From positions 1 through 64,000 of IMG/VR virus record IMGVR_UViG_3300009152_000030: a stretch of 64,000 nucleotides of DNA; one strand, given 5' to 3'. The DNA comes from a virus. The notes below the pieces were generated by a model. It did not search any database. It was given only the letters and a program-made list of their open reading frames with translations, and was not told the DNA's origin. A program made the position numbers and the translations under genes. Position 1 is the stretch's first letter; the number at the start of each line of letters is the position of its first letter. Positions 1 through 8,862 of this stretch are shown here, in pieces.

Positions 1-204
1 GTCTAAAGATTTAAGAATTTTTGAATTAGATTCCTGAGACAATGTATTGATTAAAAGACATTCTTCCTCAGAGATTTCAGAAGGTACCTTCTCTTCCCCT
101 TGAGGAAAGGAATCTACTTTGTCTTGAAGTGTTTTAACTTTGTCACTTAAACGTTCTTCCAAATTATTAAGAAAATTAAGTAACAAGTTCTTAACTTTCC
201 CCAT
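1..204 (-). CDS. hypothetical protein, 3' end outside window
   Basis: The first 68 codons of a minus-strand gene run off the left edge. The ATG at 204 follows an AGGA box and overlaps the last 14 bases of thyX, the usual spacing here. The visible part (begins MGKVKNLLLNFL) is charged, Lys/Glu/Ser-rich and probably helical. No family is recognised. Confidence 0.6.
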   Translation of the reverse strand, partial: MGKVKNLLLNFLNNLEERLSDKVKTLQDKVDSFPQGEEKVPSEISEEECLLINTLSQESNSKILKSLD

Positions 205-1078
205 TGGCTATCCTATTAAACTTCTCTTGAAACTCTAACAATTCGCCTTTGCTTAGTTTTGTTCCTTGACTTGCAGCATTAAAACTCTCACTGCCAGTGA
301 AGGGAATAAGATAGCGTAGAATATCTATCTCTTCTTTACTGAAAGAAACTCCACCTTGCCAGTAGTCTTCGAATGCTTCCCAAGTCCAAGGACAATGTAG
401 CTTTACAAACTCTGCAATTGCCTCTGCAAATACGCGAATTTCATACTGAGCATGAGGATCCAGGCGCAGTCTAAGCATCTTAAGAAGATTAAGCAAGTCA
501 CACTTCCACACAACACGTGTATAGAGATTGACAGGAAGTACCATGCGGGCTTGTTCACGGCTAACACCAGCTTCAATCAACTGTTGATAAAGCTTATAAG
601 CTTCATCAGTCTGATGATTCATAACTGCTGTTGCTGTTTCTTTAGGACCAATGAAAGGATTGAAATCTCCTTCTGCGCTGCCTTGCTTGTTAGTAGTGCT
701 TTGAGCTCTGAGAGTATCAGGTTCATAGAATACATCTTCCATGACACTGTAACGTGCACTCTCCTCGTTAAGACTAGCAGTTCTATGACGAACTAGCTGG
801 CGCATAACAAAGATAGGCAAACGCATCTCAAACTTAAACTCTACCATCTCAAATGGACTAGTATGCCAATGACGCATAAGATAACGTAGCAATTGCTTAT
901 CTGACTGTTTACGAGTAGTACCTGACTGGTAACTAACTCTAGCAGCATCAATAATTGCATAGTCAGCAATGTTAGTATTAAATGAAAGATCCTCTGCATC
1001 AGCATGAGGCATAACATCAATTAGTTTAACATAACCATGATCAAGACATGGAATTAAATCATTAGTTCTTTCCAGCAT
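191..1078 (-). CDS. thyX: flavin-dependent thymidylate synthase ThyX
   Basis: Makes dTMP from dUMP using methylene-tetrahydrofolate and FAD/NADPH, in the cytoplasm. The family signature RHRxxSxNExSxRYS is intact (RHRTASLNEESARYS, about residue 100). Length is about 295 residues, usual for ThyX. An upstream in-frame ATG exists at 1105, but the ATG at 1078 has GGAG seven bases before it and is preferred. The 3' end overlaps the next gene and the 5' end overlaps the membrane-protein gene, so translation is probably coupled. It fits with the dCMP-deaminase-like gene at 12.7 kb, which would supply dUMP. Confidence 0.95.
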   Translation of the reverse strand: MLERTNDLIPCLDHGYVKLIDVMPHADAEDLSFNTNIADYAIIDAARVSYQSGTTRKQSDKQLLRYLMRHWHTSPFEMVEFKFEMRLPIFVMRQLVRHRTASLNEESARYSVMEDVFYEPDTLRAQSTTNKQGSAEGDFNPFIGPKETATAVMNHQTDEAYKLYQQLIEAGVSREQARMVLPVNLYTRVVWKCDLLNLLKMLRLRLDPHAQYEIRVFAEAIAEFVKLHCPWTWEAFEDYWQGGVSFSKEEIDILRYLIPFTGSESFNAASQGTKLSKGELLEFQEKFNRIANGES

Positions 1079-1793
1079 CCTTTTTCTCCGACAAATGGGT
1101 AACATCCATTACTGGGGTTTTATTTGATAAATCATTATAAGCTTGGCCAATATTAAAGATAGTAGTTAATTCGCTTATAAGCTCACCAGTTTCTTTTGTA
1201 CCAACCTTCTTATAGACCATATAGTGTGTTCTATAGGAAAGATTAGACTTGTTTTCAATTACTAGCTTAACAAAAGCAGAGTAATCACTGGCAGATGAAA
1301 TGCGGATTTCTTTATCTTCTTGTAAATCCCATAAAGTATATTTTGTATATATGTTATAGGTATCAAGGCCATTCATCACACTAGGAAAATCAAACTTCTT
1401 AGCAGTTTTAAAAAGCTCAAGTTCTTCTGGATCATCAATGTATTCTTCTTCTGCATTCTGCAATGCGCCGATTACATTTCTATAACCCAAGAAGATGTCA
1501 ACAATCCCTGCTAGCAAGCTTGCATAGGGAACATAAACAGTTTCATTTTCACTAGCTGCAAATTGAAACCTTTCATGTAGATCATCTACTTCAATATCTT
1601 TTGAAAGAGTATCGCTAGTCAATGCTTCGTTGGGAAATTGAATATAAATTTCCTTAGGATTAACATAATCAACAAAGATAATCTCTCGCTCCCAGTAATA
1701 GATCGTTTTAATTACCTTATTAAGAGTAGATAAAAGAGTGTATGTAACACCAGCAACACCTAGTAATGCAATTATTAGTGTTAGCAAAGCCAT
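1062..1793 (-). CDS. membrane-anchored hypothetical protein
   Basis: About 243 residues. The ATG at 1793 shares its A with the TAA of the upstream gene (TAATG), so this start is preferred over the in-frame ATG at 1841, which lies inside that gene. The N-terminus is a hydrophobic segment (MALLTLIIALLGVAG) followed by a long hydrophilic, mostly acidic domain, suggesting a single-pass anchor with a cytoplasmic or periplasmic domain. No family recognised. Confidence 0.7.
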   Translation of the reverse strand: MALLTLIIALLGVAGVTYTLLSTLNKVIKTIYYWEREIIFVDYVNPKEIYIQFPNEALTSDTLSKDIEVDDLHERFQFAASENETVYVPYASLLAGIVDIFLGYRNVIGALQNAEEEYIDDPEELELFKTAKKFDFPSVMNGLDTYNIYTKYTLWDLQEDKEIRISSASDYSAFVKLVIENKSNLSYRTHYMVYKKVGTKETGELISELTTIFNIGQAYNDLSNKTPVMDVTHLSEKKDAGKN

Positions 1794-2335
1794 TACTTCT
1801 TCACATGCTCGAAGTATCCTGACCCATTGCAGATGTAACAAAGAGTTGTCGACTCAGGAGTAACATTAGGATCAATTCCTTCTCCGTAACATGCATGACA
1901 AACGTTGTTATACTTACGATAAAGGAAAGCACACTCTGCAGCTGCAGGCGTCTTCTTTACTGCGTTGTATACGAACTGCCAAAGCTGAAGGCCCCACTCC
2001 CATGCATAGTAAGCGTATTCGGCTTCTGCATTGGTCTCATATGTTCCCTTCTCATATACAGAACTTGAGAAAGGAAGAGTAGCAACAACAACCCTATCAG
2101 GATCGTTAATGCTTGTAAGAGAAACCCGCATGGTAAAGTCAGGAAAAGACAAGAGTCTTCCTTCTTGCCATTCTGCTACTACTGCCATAGAACCAAGTGG
2201 TTCTTTCTCAGATGTAGTAATTGTTTCATTGTTATAATGCCAACGATTATCTTTCGTATCTACTAGGATGCTCTTTGGATCAAACTTAATTTCAAAATTC
2301 TCAAAAAGATTTGCAAAATCAATTCTTTTAGTCAT
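1793..2335 (-). CDS. hypothetical protein with DnaJ-type zinc motifs
   Basis: 180 residues. The C-terminus holds two CxxCxGxG-type motifs (CHACYGEG and CYICNGSG), the pattern of the DnaJ/Hsp40 zinc finger. Only two of DnaJ's usual four repeats are present, enough for one zinc ion. There is no J domain (no HPD motif). The N-terminal 140 residues are unrecognised. A small zinc-ribbon protein, possibly binding nucleic acid or unfolded protein, is an inference. Confidence 0.75.
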   Translation of the reverse strand: MTKRIDFANLFENFEIKFDPKSILVDTKDNRWHYNNETITTSEKEPLGSMAVVAEWQEGRLLSFPDFTMRVSLTSINDPDRVVVATLPFSSSVYEKGTYETNAEAEYAYYAWEWGLQLWQFVYNAVKKTPAAAECAFLYRKYNNVCHACYGEGIDPNVTPESTTLCYICNGSGYFEHVKK

Positions 2336-2353
2336 GTATTCACTATGTATTAG

Positions 2354-2378
2354 GTAAAAAATAAACCCTTTCGGGCTT
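2354..2378 (-). terminator. intrinsic terminator
   Basis: On the minus strand AAGCCC-GAAA-GGGTTT (GNRA tetraloop, one G-T pair) is followed by ATTTTTT. It lies 13 bases past the stop of the gene at 2391-4337. Confidence 0.8.
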
Positions 2379-2390
2379 AATATTAAGATA

Positions 2391-4337
2391 TCAAATTAAA
2401 CTTGACTGTGCAAGTTGCACAGCCTTAATGCTGGGACCAAAATTAGAAATATATCGAAAGACATCGCTTGGATTATCAAAAATATAATCAAACATTAATT
2501 CAATCTTTAAATAATTTCCAACCTTAATCTCAGTATCACTAGCAAGACCAGCCTCAAAAAGTTTCTTAGCTTCGGCTTTATTAGTAATTTCGGTTTTCTC
2601 TAAGTTATATACAAAAGAAATATTGCGCATGTTCGCAATTTCCAAAAGAATATGCTTGGGAATCTTATTATTCTGAATCTGATATTCAAGAAAGTTTTTG
2701 ATTCTAGCATACAGTGGTTTGATTGAAGGACTATTTTGCTGAGTAGCAATGATAGCCTTGCCATACAAATCAAGACAGTTACTCATCAAATTGATTTGAG
2801 TGCGAGTAAATGGAATCTCAGCAAGAAGCCAACCATATTCTCTTAGGGTCTTTGGCCGAATAACTTTAACCTTATGGCTTATGTTATAAAGACAAACCAT
2901 CTCTTGCAATGACTTTGTTGTGTATTTGGATTTGTCAGAGGTAAGGAATTTAGTTGCTGCAATCTTCCAGCGTCTATACTCTTCACTGTCGTATCCGTAT
3001 TGTGTAATAGTATCCTCAAGGGAGCCAAGCTTTATGCGCATCTTCTCAGGAAGCATAAAGTAAAGAAGATCTTCAGCACTTCCAGTTTTAAACATATCAG
3101 CTAAAGTCTTATCAGGGGTTACAGCTACAGTTGTATTGCGGCCCACGTTAAGAACATAGTATGGAGTTTGGATTCTAGTTTCAATCTCTGCTTGAATCTT
3201 AGGAAAGTCTTCTAAAATTTTAGACATGCCGTCTTTGCCAATCTGTCTAGGCGTAATCCCTGATAGATTAAGCTCGCGTGCTGTGTCTCTAATTCCAGAA
3301 TAAATTCTATCCTTGCGAAGCTTTTTATCTAAAGTTTCCCAAAAGATATCTTCTTCTAGCTTTCTAATATGACCAACAATGCTGCCAGTAATGAAATTAG
3401 CTTCATGAATTGCATTAGCAAGCAAGGAGTAATTCTCTTTGGCATACTTAAGGTTGTCTAAAGTAATATCAGGATACTGGATTCGCTCTAGTTCCATCTT
3501 ACTATTAAAGATAGGAGTAATTGAGGCAGAGTGTAAAAGCTTATACATCTCCTCAAGTCTAAACTCTTGAGCCTTTGGCTCCCAAGTATTCTTACCCCTG
3601 TAAAATTTAATAGAGTTAATTTTCCCGCCGTAAGGTCCATAAGTCTTCTTGCCATCTTTTAAGGCAAAAGTATAAAGCCTACCCTTCTCCTGAAATGAAA
3701 TAGTATATTCATGATGAATATCTCTCATTGTCTCAATAGTATTGCCATCCGCGTAAGGAGCAGAGGAAATAACTCTTGCAGCTTGAGAGCCTTTAGGCAG
3801 GAATTCTTCAATTAGCTTTGTATGCTCTTCATTGTATGAATGCTCTTGGGAGTAGATAATAGCATCCATTGCCCAAGAAGGCGCGTGAATAAAGCCTTCC
3901 TCTTCGACTTGTCGATTGTTGTAATCTCTTGCTTCAGCAAGAAACTCAGACAAATGATTGTATCGTTCCGAGCCAACTTCAGTCTTGTTCATCTCCAAGA
4001 TAACCCATTCAATACCAGAGTCCTTCTCAAGATAACTTTTTACAGGATTGCCTGTGTCAGTGTCAGCATCAGGATGCTCCCATGGATATTGAATAAAACT
4101 AAGAGCTCTGTTACCAGGGTAAAGAGCTTCAAGTGCTTCATCTCCGAAAGGTAGTCTTCGAGCTTCTCTCCAGTCAGGATCGCCTACATCTCCGATACTA
4201 AGATAGTTTGCAGTTGCATAGATTGTCTCATATGCGCCATACTGACCACCGTAATTAAGAGTTGGAGGTGTCCAATACTTTTCAATAACTTCATTTTCAC
4301 TAATATCAGAAAAGTCAATAGAGTTTGACTTTGACAT
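2391..4337 (-). CDS. hypothetical protein, 648 residues
   Basis: Large, hydrophilic, soluble-looking protein with no recognised domain, signal peptide or membrane segment. The chosen ATG (4337) follows AAAGGGG with a five-base spacer. Fourteen codons upstream and in the same frame is another ATG (4379) with no stop between, a small version of the leader arrangement seen at 45-55 kb. The gene stands between two terminators (2354-2378 and 4377-4397), so it is probably transcribed alone. Confidence 0.75.
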   Translation of the reverse strand: MSKSNSIDFSDISENEVIEKYWTPPTLNYGGQYGAYETIYATANYLSIGDVGDPDWREARRLPFGDEALEALYPGNRALSFIQYPWEHPDADTDTGNPVKSYLEKDSGIEWVILEMNKTEVGSERYNHLSEFLAEARDYNNRQVEEEGFIHAPSWAMDAIIYSQEHSYNEEHTKLIEEFLPKGSQAARVISSAPYADGNTIETMRDIHHEYTISFQEKGRLYTFALKDGKKTYGPYGGKINSIKFYRGKNTWEPKAQEFRLEEMYKLLHSASITPIFNSKMELERIQYPDITLDNLKYAKENYSLLANAIHEANFITGSIVGHIRKLEEDIFWETLDKKLRKDRIYSGIRDTARELNLSGITPRQIGKDGMSKILEDFPKIQAEIETRIQTPYYVLNVGRNTTVAVTPDKTLADMFKTGSAEDLLYFMLPEKMRIKLGSLEDTITQYGYDSEEYRRWKIAATKFLTSDKSKYTTKSLQEMVCLYNISHKVKVIRPKTLREYGWLLAEIPFTRTQINLMSNCLDLYGKAIIATQQNSPSIKPLYARIKNFLEYQIQNNKIPKHILLEIANMRNISFVYNLEKTEITNKAEAKKLFEAGLASDTEIKVGNYLKIELMFDYIFDNPSDVFRYISNFGPSIKAVQLAQSSLI

Positions 4338-4376
4338 TTGTACCCCTTTGGTGAGTAATTGGAAGAAAAATCCAAA

Positions 4377-4397
4377 CAAAAAATGCGCGTTAGCGCA
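4377..4397 (-). terminator. intrinsic terminator after the glycosylase gene
   Basis: Minus strand TGCGC-TAAC-GCGCA followed by TTTTTTG, just past the stop of the uracil-DNA glycosylase gene. The UAAC tetraloop recurs in two other hairpins of the window (39957-39991, 40481-40496). Confidence 0.85.
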
Positions 4398-4408
4398 CAG
4401 GATTATCT

Positions 4409-5071
4409 TTACATGTCATTGATTTCATTAATAAAATTATTAATATATTTAAACTTATGAGAGTAATTAAATTGAAAAAGTTCCCAATCTTGTTCTGTTA
4501 GAGCATTCTTCTGACGAAGATAGTAACTAGGATGGTAGATTGGAATAACAGGATAGTCTTGGCCATCCAGAGTAAAAGAAGATACAGCATCCGGCTTTTT
4601 CCAATCAACAGACTTTGGATCTTTAATTGTTCCGGTAATCTCTAAGCCAGCCATTGCACTTTTGCCAAGCGTAACAATTACCTTAGGCTTTAGATTAATA
4701 ATCTGCTTAGCAAGATATGGACTGCAATTAGAAAGCTCTTCAGGAGTAGGAGTTCGGTTCTTATGAGGTCGGCATTTAACAATGTTAGTTACATATGTTA
4801 AATCAATTAAATCATATTGCCTTAGATAGGTATCAAGAACTCTACCACTTACACCCATAAATGGAAGACCAACTTGATCTTCCGTCTCGCCAGGAGCTTC
4901 ACCGATTACTAGAATAGGTAAAGTCTTATGGTCCCATGGAGCTACTGTATTTTTGGTAAACTTATCAATTACGACACGGCTTCTTGAAGCACATAAATCC
5001 TTGCACTTAGTGCAGTCTTTAATTTCTTGCCTGCCAATAGCTGAATAAAAACTTTCTTTGTCAAAGATCAT
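4409..5071 (-). CDS. uracil-DNA glycosylase, family 4 (4Fe-4S)
   Basis: Removes uracil from DNA to start base-excision repair. Visible signatures: N-terminal cysteine pair CTKCKDLC, the water-activating loop GEAPGETEDQVGLPF, the CRPxxNRxPxxxE block with further cysteines, and the C-terminal HPSYYLR that inserts in the minor groove. These and the length of 220 residues match family 4/5 iron-sulfur UDGs rather than UNG. A dCMP-deaminase-like gene that would raise dUTP nearby gives a reason for the phage to carry it. Terminal gene of its operon. Confidence 0.92.
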   Translation of the reverse strand: MIFDKESFYSAIGRQEIKDCTKCKDLCASRSRVVIDKFTKNTVAPWDHKTLPILVIGEAPGETEDQVGLPFMGVSGRVLDTYLRQYDLIDLTYVTNIVKCRPHKNRTPTPEELSNCSPYLAKQIINLKPKVIVTLGKSAMAGLEITGTIKDPKSVDWKKPDAVSSFTLDGQDYPVIPIYHPSYYLRQKNALTEQDWELFQFNYSHKFKYINNFINEINDM

Positions 5072-5610
5072 AGATTCACATGAGGAATGATTAGTTCAAA
5101 ATCTTTAATAAATAATTTATCTATATCAGTTAGTTCTGACTTCGTAATCAAATCTGAATAATCAGATTTAATTTTGTCAAAAAGAACAGAAGTAACAATA
5201 GGATAAGCCTTTGGTTTTCTAAGTAAAAAAGAAAGCCAAACAAAATAGATATTACTATCTAGTGTAAAAATTAAGAATTTCTGACTAGGTTTCTGGTTGA
5301 GTTCATCCCGCCATACATAGTTATAATGACCAGGGAGTGTGCTTAGTGTAAATACACCTACAATTCCGAAGTCATCAAGAGCACTATATATTTGATCAGT
5401 CTTTAGAACCTTAGAAATATATATATCTAAATCTGAATTCTTATTAAGGATTTGATTTGCGCTATATTTGCTAAGCAAGAAATTAAAACAATCTACCCCA
5501 GTAAGACCTGGCTGTTTAGCCTTGCTTGAAGCTGAGATAGATGTTTTACTAATTGGTGTGCCAAACCTATCGGCAGGCTGGAATAGCTGCCAAAAATGTT
5601 TAGCAATCAC
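5068..5610 (-). CDS. hypothetical protein
   Basis: 180 residues, overlapping both neighbours by a few bases, so part of the same transcript as the glycosylase. Mixed alpha/beta-looking sequence with no motif I recognise and no membrane segment. Confidence 0.65.
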   Translation of the reverse strand: MIAKHFWQLFQPADRFGTPISKTSISASSKAKQPGLTGVDCFNFLLSKYSANQILNKNSDLDIYISKVLKTDQIYSALDDFGIVGVFTLSTLPGHYNYVWRDELNQKPSQKFLIFTLDSNIYFVWLSFLLRKPKAYPIVTSVLFDKIKSDYSDLITKSELTDIDKLFIKDFELIIPHVNL

Positions 5611-6062
5611 TATAGAATTCTATTGACTAGGCTTGAGTAGATCTTCCGATCATTTCTTTGAGTCGAGGTTCTAAGTGAGTCAAAGTCCATAACCTGGGTT
5701 TGACCAAAAGACCAGTCAGACAAATCGGCAATCTCTAGATAAAGATTAACTTTATTGCAATACTTCTTACCACTATCAGTATAGTAATCAAACCAGCTAC
5801 TAACGTAAGACAAAGTCTCTACATCTGAATTGCTTGTAGGATAAATGCTAATAGCTGCATCTCTAGTAATAGTATCCTCAGTAGGATGAACAGCTGCCAC
5901 AAGATCTAAAGTAGAATTGTGTAGCTCTTCGTGTTCATACTTACCAAAATCTTCTTCTTCATCACTGTCAATTTTAAGTTCATCAGGAATAAAGACTGTA
6001 AGCGTATCTAGATCTTCATCGGCGTGATCGTCAATAAAGGCATTAATGTCAAATTCTTCCAT
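5610..6062 (-). CDS. acidic hypothetical protein
   Basis: 150 residues, strongly acidic N-terminal half with runs of Asp/Glu, then an aromatic C-terminal half. Starts one base after the upstream gene region and overlaps the next gene. No family recognised; acidic phage proteins of this size are sometimes DNA mimics, but nothing here proves that. Confidence 0.65.
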   Translation of the reverse strand: MEEFDINAFIDDHADEDLDTLTVFIPDELKIDSDEEEDFGKYEHEELHNSTLDLVAAVHPTEDTITRDAAISIYPTSNSDVETLSYVSSWFDYYTDSGKKYCNKVNLYLEIADLSDWSFGQTQVMDFDSLRTSTQRNDRKIYSSLVNRIL

Positions 6063-6063
6063 T

Positions 6064-7137
6064 TTATCTCACTAGTGAAGTGTTATTTTCAACGGTAATA
6101 TTAGGAGAACAAATAAGCTTAGTACAGTTTTGAAGCTCAATAAGACTATGGCTATTAGTATAGCTCATAGCGCTACGAAGATTGCCTTCAATACCTTTAA
6201 GCATCTCTACAACAGATTCTGTCATAGGAATAAGCCCAGACTGGCCTTCAATGCTGCTCTTCTTATTATAGAAAGAGCTAGCAAGTCCTGCGTATTCCTT
6301 GTACCAGATACCAGTCTTTTCGTCTAGTACTGGGGCTGCGGCACTCTCAGATGTAGCAGTAAACATCTTTCCAAGCATTACAAGATCTGCCCCTGAAGCA
6401 AGAGCCTTGCAGATATCGCCATTATTCCGGATGCCACCGTCAGCCACAATATAAGCTGGAGCGGCGGCGTCCTTAGGATATGTATAGACTAGTCGCTTAC
6501 GCTCAGCATGACAACGTGCAAGTGCAGTAACATTACCAGCACCAACACCAGTATTAAGACGAGTAGTGCAAGCGCTACCCCCACCAATGCCTACACGAAT
6601 ATAATCGCAAAGACTAGCAATGCGACTATAAGCTAGCTCGTTGGTTACGTTTCCGGCCCAGATAAAGACACCTTCATCAAAGCGAAGGTTCTGTAGCTTT
6701 ACCAGATAGTCATACATACTATCTAGATTGCCATTAGCAATGTCAACTAGAACGTGAGCAATTTCATACTCGCTAACTTTATTAAGCAACTTGTCAATCG
6801 AATAATCAAGGCCAATGCTAATGCCACAGCCTCTCATATACATTTCGTCTAGCTCATGTTCCGGGCGAAACCTGTCAGCAAACACTGCAAAAGGCTTATA
6901 GCTGGAGTCAGTGATTGCGTCCATAAAATTATGGCCGGCAATGCCTGGCATAGGACTAGCAACAATTGGCAAAGCATCAAAAGGTTTCTGATAATACCCA
7001 TTTTCATTCCTGTGGTAAGGACTAATATTTGATCCATATCTACTATTGATATCAGACACTGGGGCCTGATTAAGCAAAACATCATCATAGGCAAGCTGAT
7101 AATTTGCAGCTACCGCATCCTCAAACTTAAAAAACAT
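6064..7137 (-). CDS. guaC: GMP reductase-like protein (IMPDH/GMPR family)
   Basis: Predicted to reduce GMP to IMP with NADPH. The active-site loop is GIGGGSACTTRLNTGVG with the catalytic Cys, followed by DGGIRNNGD and the phosphate-binding GADLVMLGKMF. There are no CBS domains and the length is 357 residues, near GMP reductases. The flap KEYAGLAS...SIEG...LRSAMSYT resembles the GuaC2 type of Gram-positive bacteria (KEYxGSAS...VEG...SISYAGG) more than IMP dehydrogenase. IMP dehydrogenase activity cannot be excluded. The product would feed PurA encoded at 14.2 kb. Confidence 0.8.
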   Translation of the reverse strand: MFFKFEDAVAANYQLAYDDVLLNQAPVSDINSRYGSNISPYHRNENGYYQKPFDALPIVASPMPGIAGHNFMDAITDSSYKPFAVFADRFRPEHELDEMYMRGCGISIGLDYSIDKLLNKVSEYEIAHVLVDIANGNLDSMYDYLVKLQNLRFDEGVFIWAGNVTNELAYSRIASLCDYIRVGIGGGSACTTRLNTGVGAGNVTALARCHAERKRLVYTYPKDAAAPAYIVADGGIRNNGDICKALASGADLVMLGKMFTATSESAAAPVLDEKTGIWYKEYAGLASSFYNKKSSIEGQSGLIPMTESVVEMLKGIEGNLRSAMSYTNSHSLIELQNCTKLICSPNITVENNTSLVR

Positions 7138-7139
7138 TT

Positions 7140-7655
7140 TTACTCCGCGAAACGAGATAGGTCCAAAGTTCTACGGACCATATGAACACTTTTCTCAATA
7201 TCTTTTGAACCAGGAAAGAACATCCTGTCAAATATTTCTTCAACAAGCTTTGCATCAAAATCTTTGCACGAATAAACATCAGCGGTTACAAATCCCTGTT
7301 CGGGAAATGTATGGAATGCAATATGTGATTCTGCAATCATTGCAATAGTGCTATAGCCATAAGTTTGCTCAGCGCGTTCCTTCAAAGCACCAGCAATAAA
7401 CTGGGCAGTAGTAGAATTAGCAAGCCCTTCAGCATTTAAGCGCTGAAGGACTCGCTCTAGTTCACACTTATTATGTGGGAATTCTATAGTAAGTGGAGGA
7501 ACAATTAATGTCATATCAATTGCATCTACAAGGGCTGATACAACTTTATGACCCATACTTGGATCATTAAGAGGATTTAATCTATCAGTTGAAGGCACTG
7601 ACTTAGCGCCAGCATCATAAATTAAATGTAAGCCATTATATTTGTAGTTAGACAT
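7140..7655 (-). CDS. speD: S-adenosylmethionine decarboxylase proenzyme
   Basis: Supplies decarboxylated SAM for spermidine synthesis. The self-cleavage site and surrounding motif are clear: AESHIAFHTFPE, where Glu-Ser is the bond cut to make the pyruvoyl group, then TADVYSC with the family's active-site Cys. 171 residues, slightly longer than bacterial class 1B SpeD, with an N-terminal extension. No spermidine synthase gene is in the window. Sits two bases after the Ntn-hydrolase gene and two before guaC, so one operon. Confidence 0.88.
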   Translation of the reverse strand: MSNYKYNGLHLIYDAGAKSVPSTDRLNPLNDPSMGHKVVSALVDAIDMTLIVPPLTIEFPHNKCELERVLQRLNAEGLANSTTAQFIAGALKERAEQTYGYSTIAMIAESHIAFHTFPEQGFVTADVYSCKDFDAKLVEEIFDRMFFPGSKDIEKSVHMVRRTLDLSRFAE

Positions 7656-7657
7656 AA

Positions 7658-8557
7658 TTAATCAGATCCTTTCTTTTTCTTATCGGTTGTAGAATTCTTT
7701 TTTGATTTACCCTTAGTCTTCTTATTTGAAGCTGCCTTTGGAGTTGACTTTGTTTTAGGAGTATGAGACTTGCCATACTGTACAAATTGGTCATCAGTAT
7801 CATAAATGATTGATAGCTTATGAGGAAAAGGCTTAGTGAAAATAGTATCTACTTCACTGTAAGTTTCCTTTACAACATAGATTGTTTCTTTGGTTTCAGT
7901 ATTATATACTTGTTCGACCATACAGAATGGACCAGCTACTCCCATATGGATATCACAAACTGAATCCATAACGGTATCTAGTAGTTGTTCGCCGTCAAAC
8001 ATGACATGCGTCTCATCGTCGTCAGCTGGGTCAAGAAGACCCAAGCGTCTAGCTAGAGAGTATGCGCCAAGAGCTGTAGGTTGCCCACTACCTGTGGCCT
8101 GAAATGGCTCAGCTAGAAGGGTCACGCAAAGGAACGCGTCTACGTGATAAAGATTGCCACGATAACCAACAAGCAAATTAAGATTACTAGCTGGTAGTGG
8201 ATCCATATCGTCCATGCCACGACCTTTAGTAACTATCTTACTCTGCATACTTGCAGGAATAATTTCGTTAAGGACGTTGTGAATATAAGCAATATCGCTT
8301 ACATCATCAGGGCGAATGAGCTCGTAGTAAGTATGCTGAAATAGCTGGGCATCCTTAAGAACACCAGCATAACCAAACATAATATCATCACGAATGAAGA
8401 TCTTAGGTTGCTTAAGCATAAAACCATAATCAGCATAGCTAACACGGCTATCGGCTTTCAGTAAAACAGATTTAAGCAATGGATCAAGATCCATATTGGT
8501 AGGCATTCCGGTAGTAGTGTCGACGCCTGTATTTGAATATCCTAGGATACAAGTCAT
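7658..8557 (-). CDS. proteasome/HslV-like Ntn hydrolase
   Basis: Predicted threonine peptidase. The start at 8557 (GAGGAG seven bases upstream) makes the product begin Met-Thr-Cys-Ile, so removal of Met exposes Thr1 as in HslV. An in-frame ATG further upstream would bury Thr1 and lies inside the next gene. Conserved features: ADSR with the catalytic Asp, QPKIF with the catalytic Lys, FGYAGVLKDAQ, and later ATGSGQPTALGA, all typical of proteasome beta/HslV subunits. 299 residues, with a C-terminal Lys/Ser/Thr-rich tail of about 40 residues not found in HslV. No HslU/ClpX-like unfoldase lies next to it. Confidence 0.85.
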   Translation of the reverse strand: MTCILGYSNTGVDTTTGMPTNMDLDPLLKSVLLKADSRVSYADYGFMLKQPKIFIRDDIMFGYAGVLKDAQLFQHTYYELIRPDDVSDIAYIHNVLNEIIPASMQSKIVTKGRGMDDMDPLPASNLNLLVGYRGNLYHVDAFLCVTLLAEPFQATGSGQPTALGAYSLARRLGLLDPADDDETHVMFDGEQLLDTVMDSVCDIHMGVAGPFCMVEQVYNTETKETIYVVKETYSEVDTIFTKPFPHKLSIIYDTDDQFVQYGKSHTPKTKSTPKAASNKKTKGKSKKNSTTDKKKKGSD

Positions 8558-8559
8558 TG

Positions 8560-8862
8560 TTATTTCTCCTCTATTTCTGCATTTGAGTAAGCACTCATAA
8601 GAATTCCATAACCTGCAATATCTTGCCATGGGCTTTCGCCAAAGGCATCTTTACTGTTAGCAATTCGGAATAACTTATCAAGAATTCGAACTGTAACTAA
8701 GATATCAAGGTACTTATCCGTGGAAACACCATTCGGATATAAAATTTTTAATACTTCACCAGCTTTTGAAAAAGCATCACCATAGGCAAGATTTTTCTCA
8801 GCAACAAGATCGCCAATAGCATCTGCAGTATTGGTAATTGAGTCTGAATTTATATTTCTCAT
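8560..8862 (-). CDS. Nmad1 (DUF1599)-like protein
   Basis: 100 residues. The run AYGDAFSKAGEVLKILYPNG, then a segment with KLFRIA and DAFGESPWQDIAGYG, is the pattern of the nucleotide-modification-associated domain 1 family (DUF1599), common in phages and thought to act on nucleotides. The precise reaction is unknown. It ends two bases before the Ntn-hydrolase start, and its last codons contain that gene's ribosome-binding site. Confidence 0.75.
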   Translation of the reverse strand: MRNINSDSITNTADAIGDLVAEKNLAYGDAFSKAGEVLKILYPNGVSTDKYLDILVTVRILDKLFRIANSKDAFGESPWQDIAGYGILMSAYSNAEIEEK

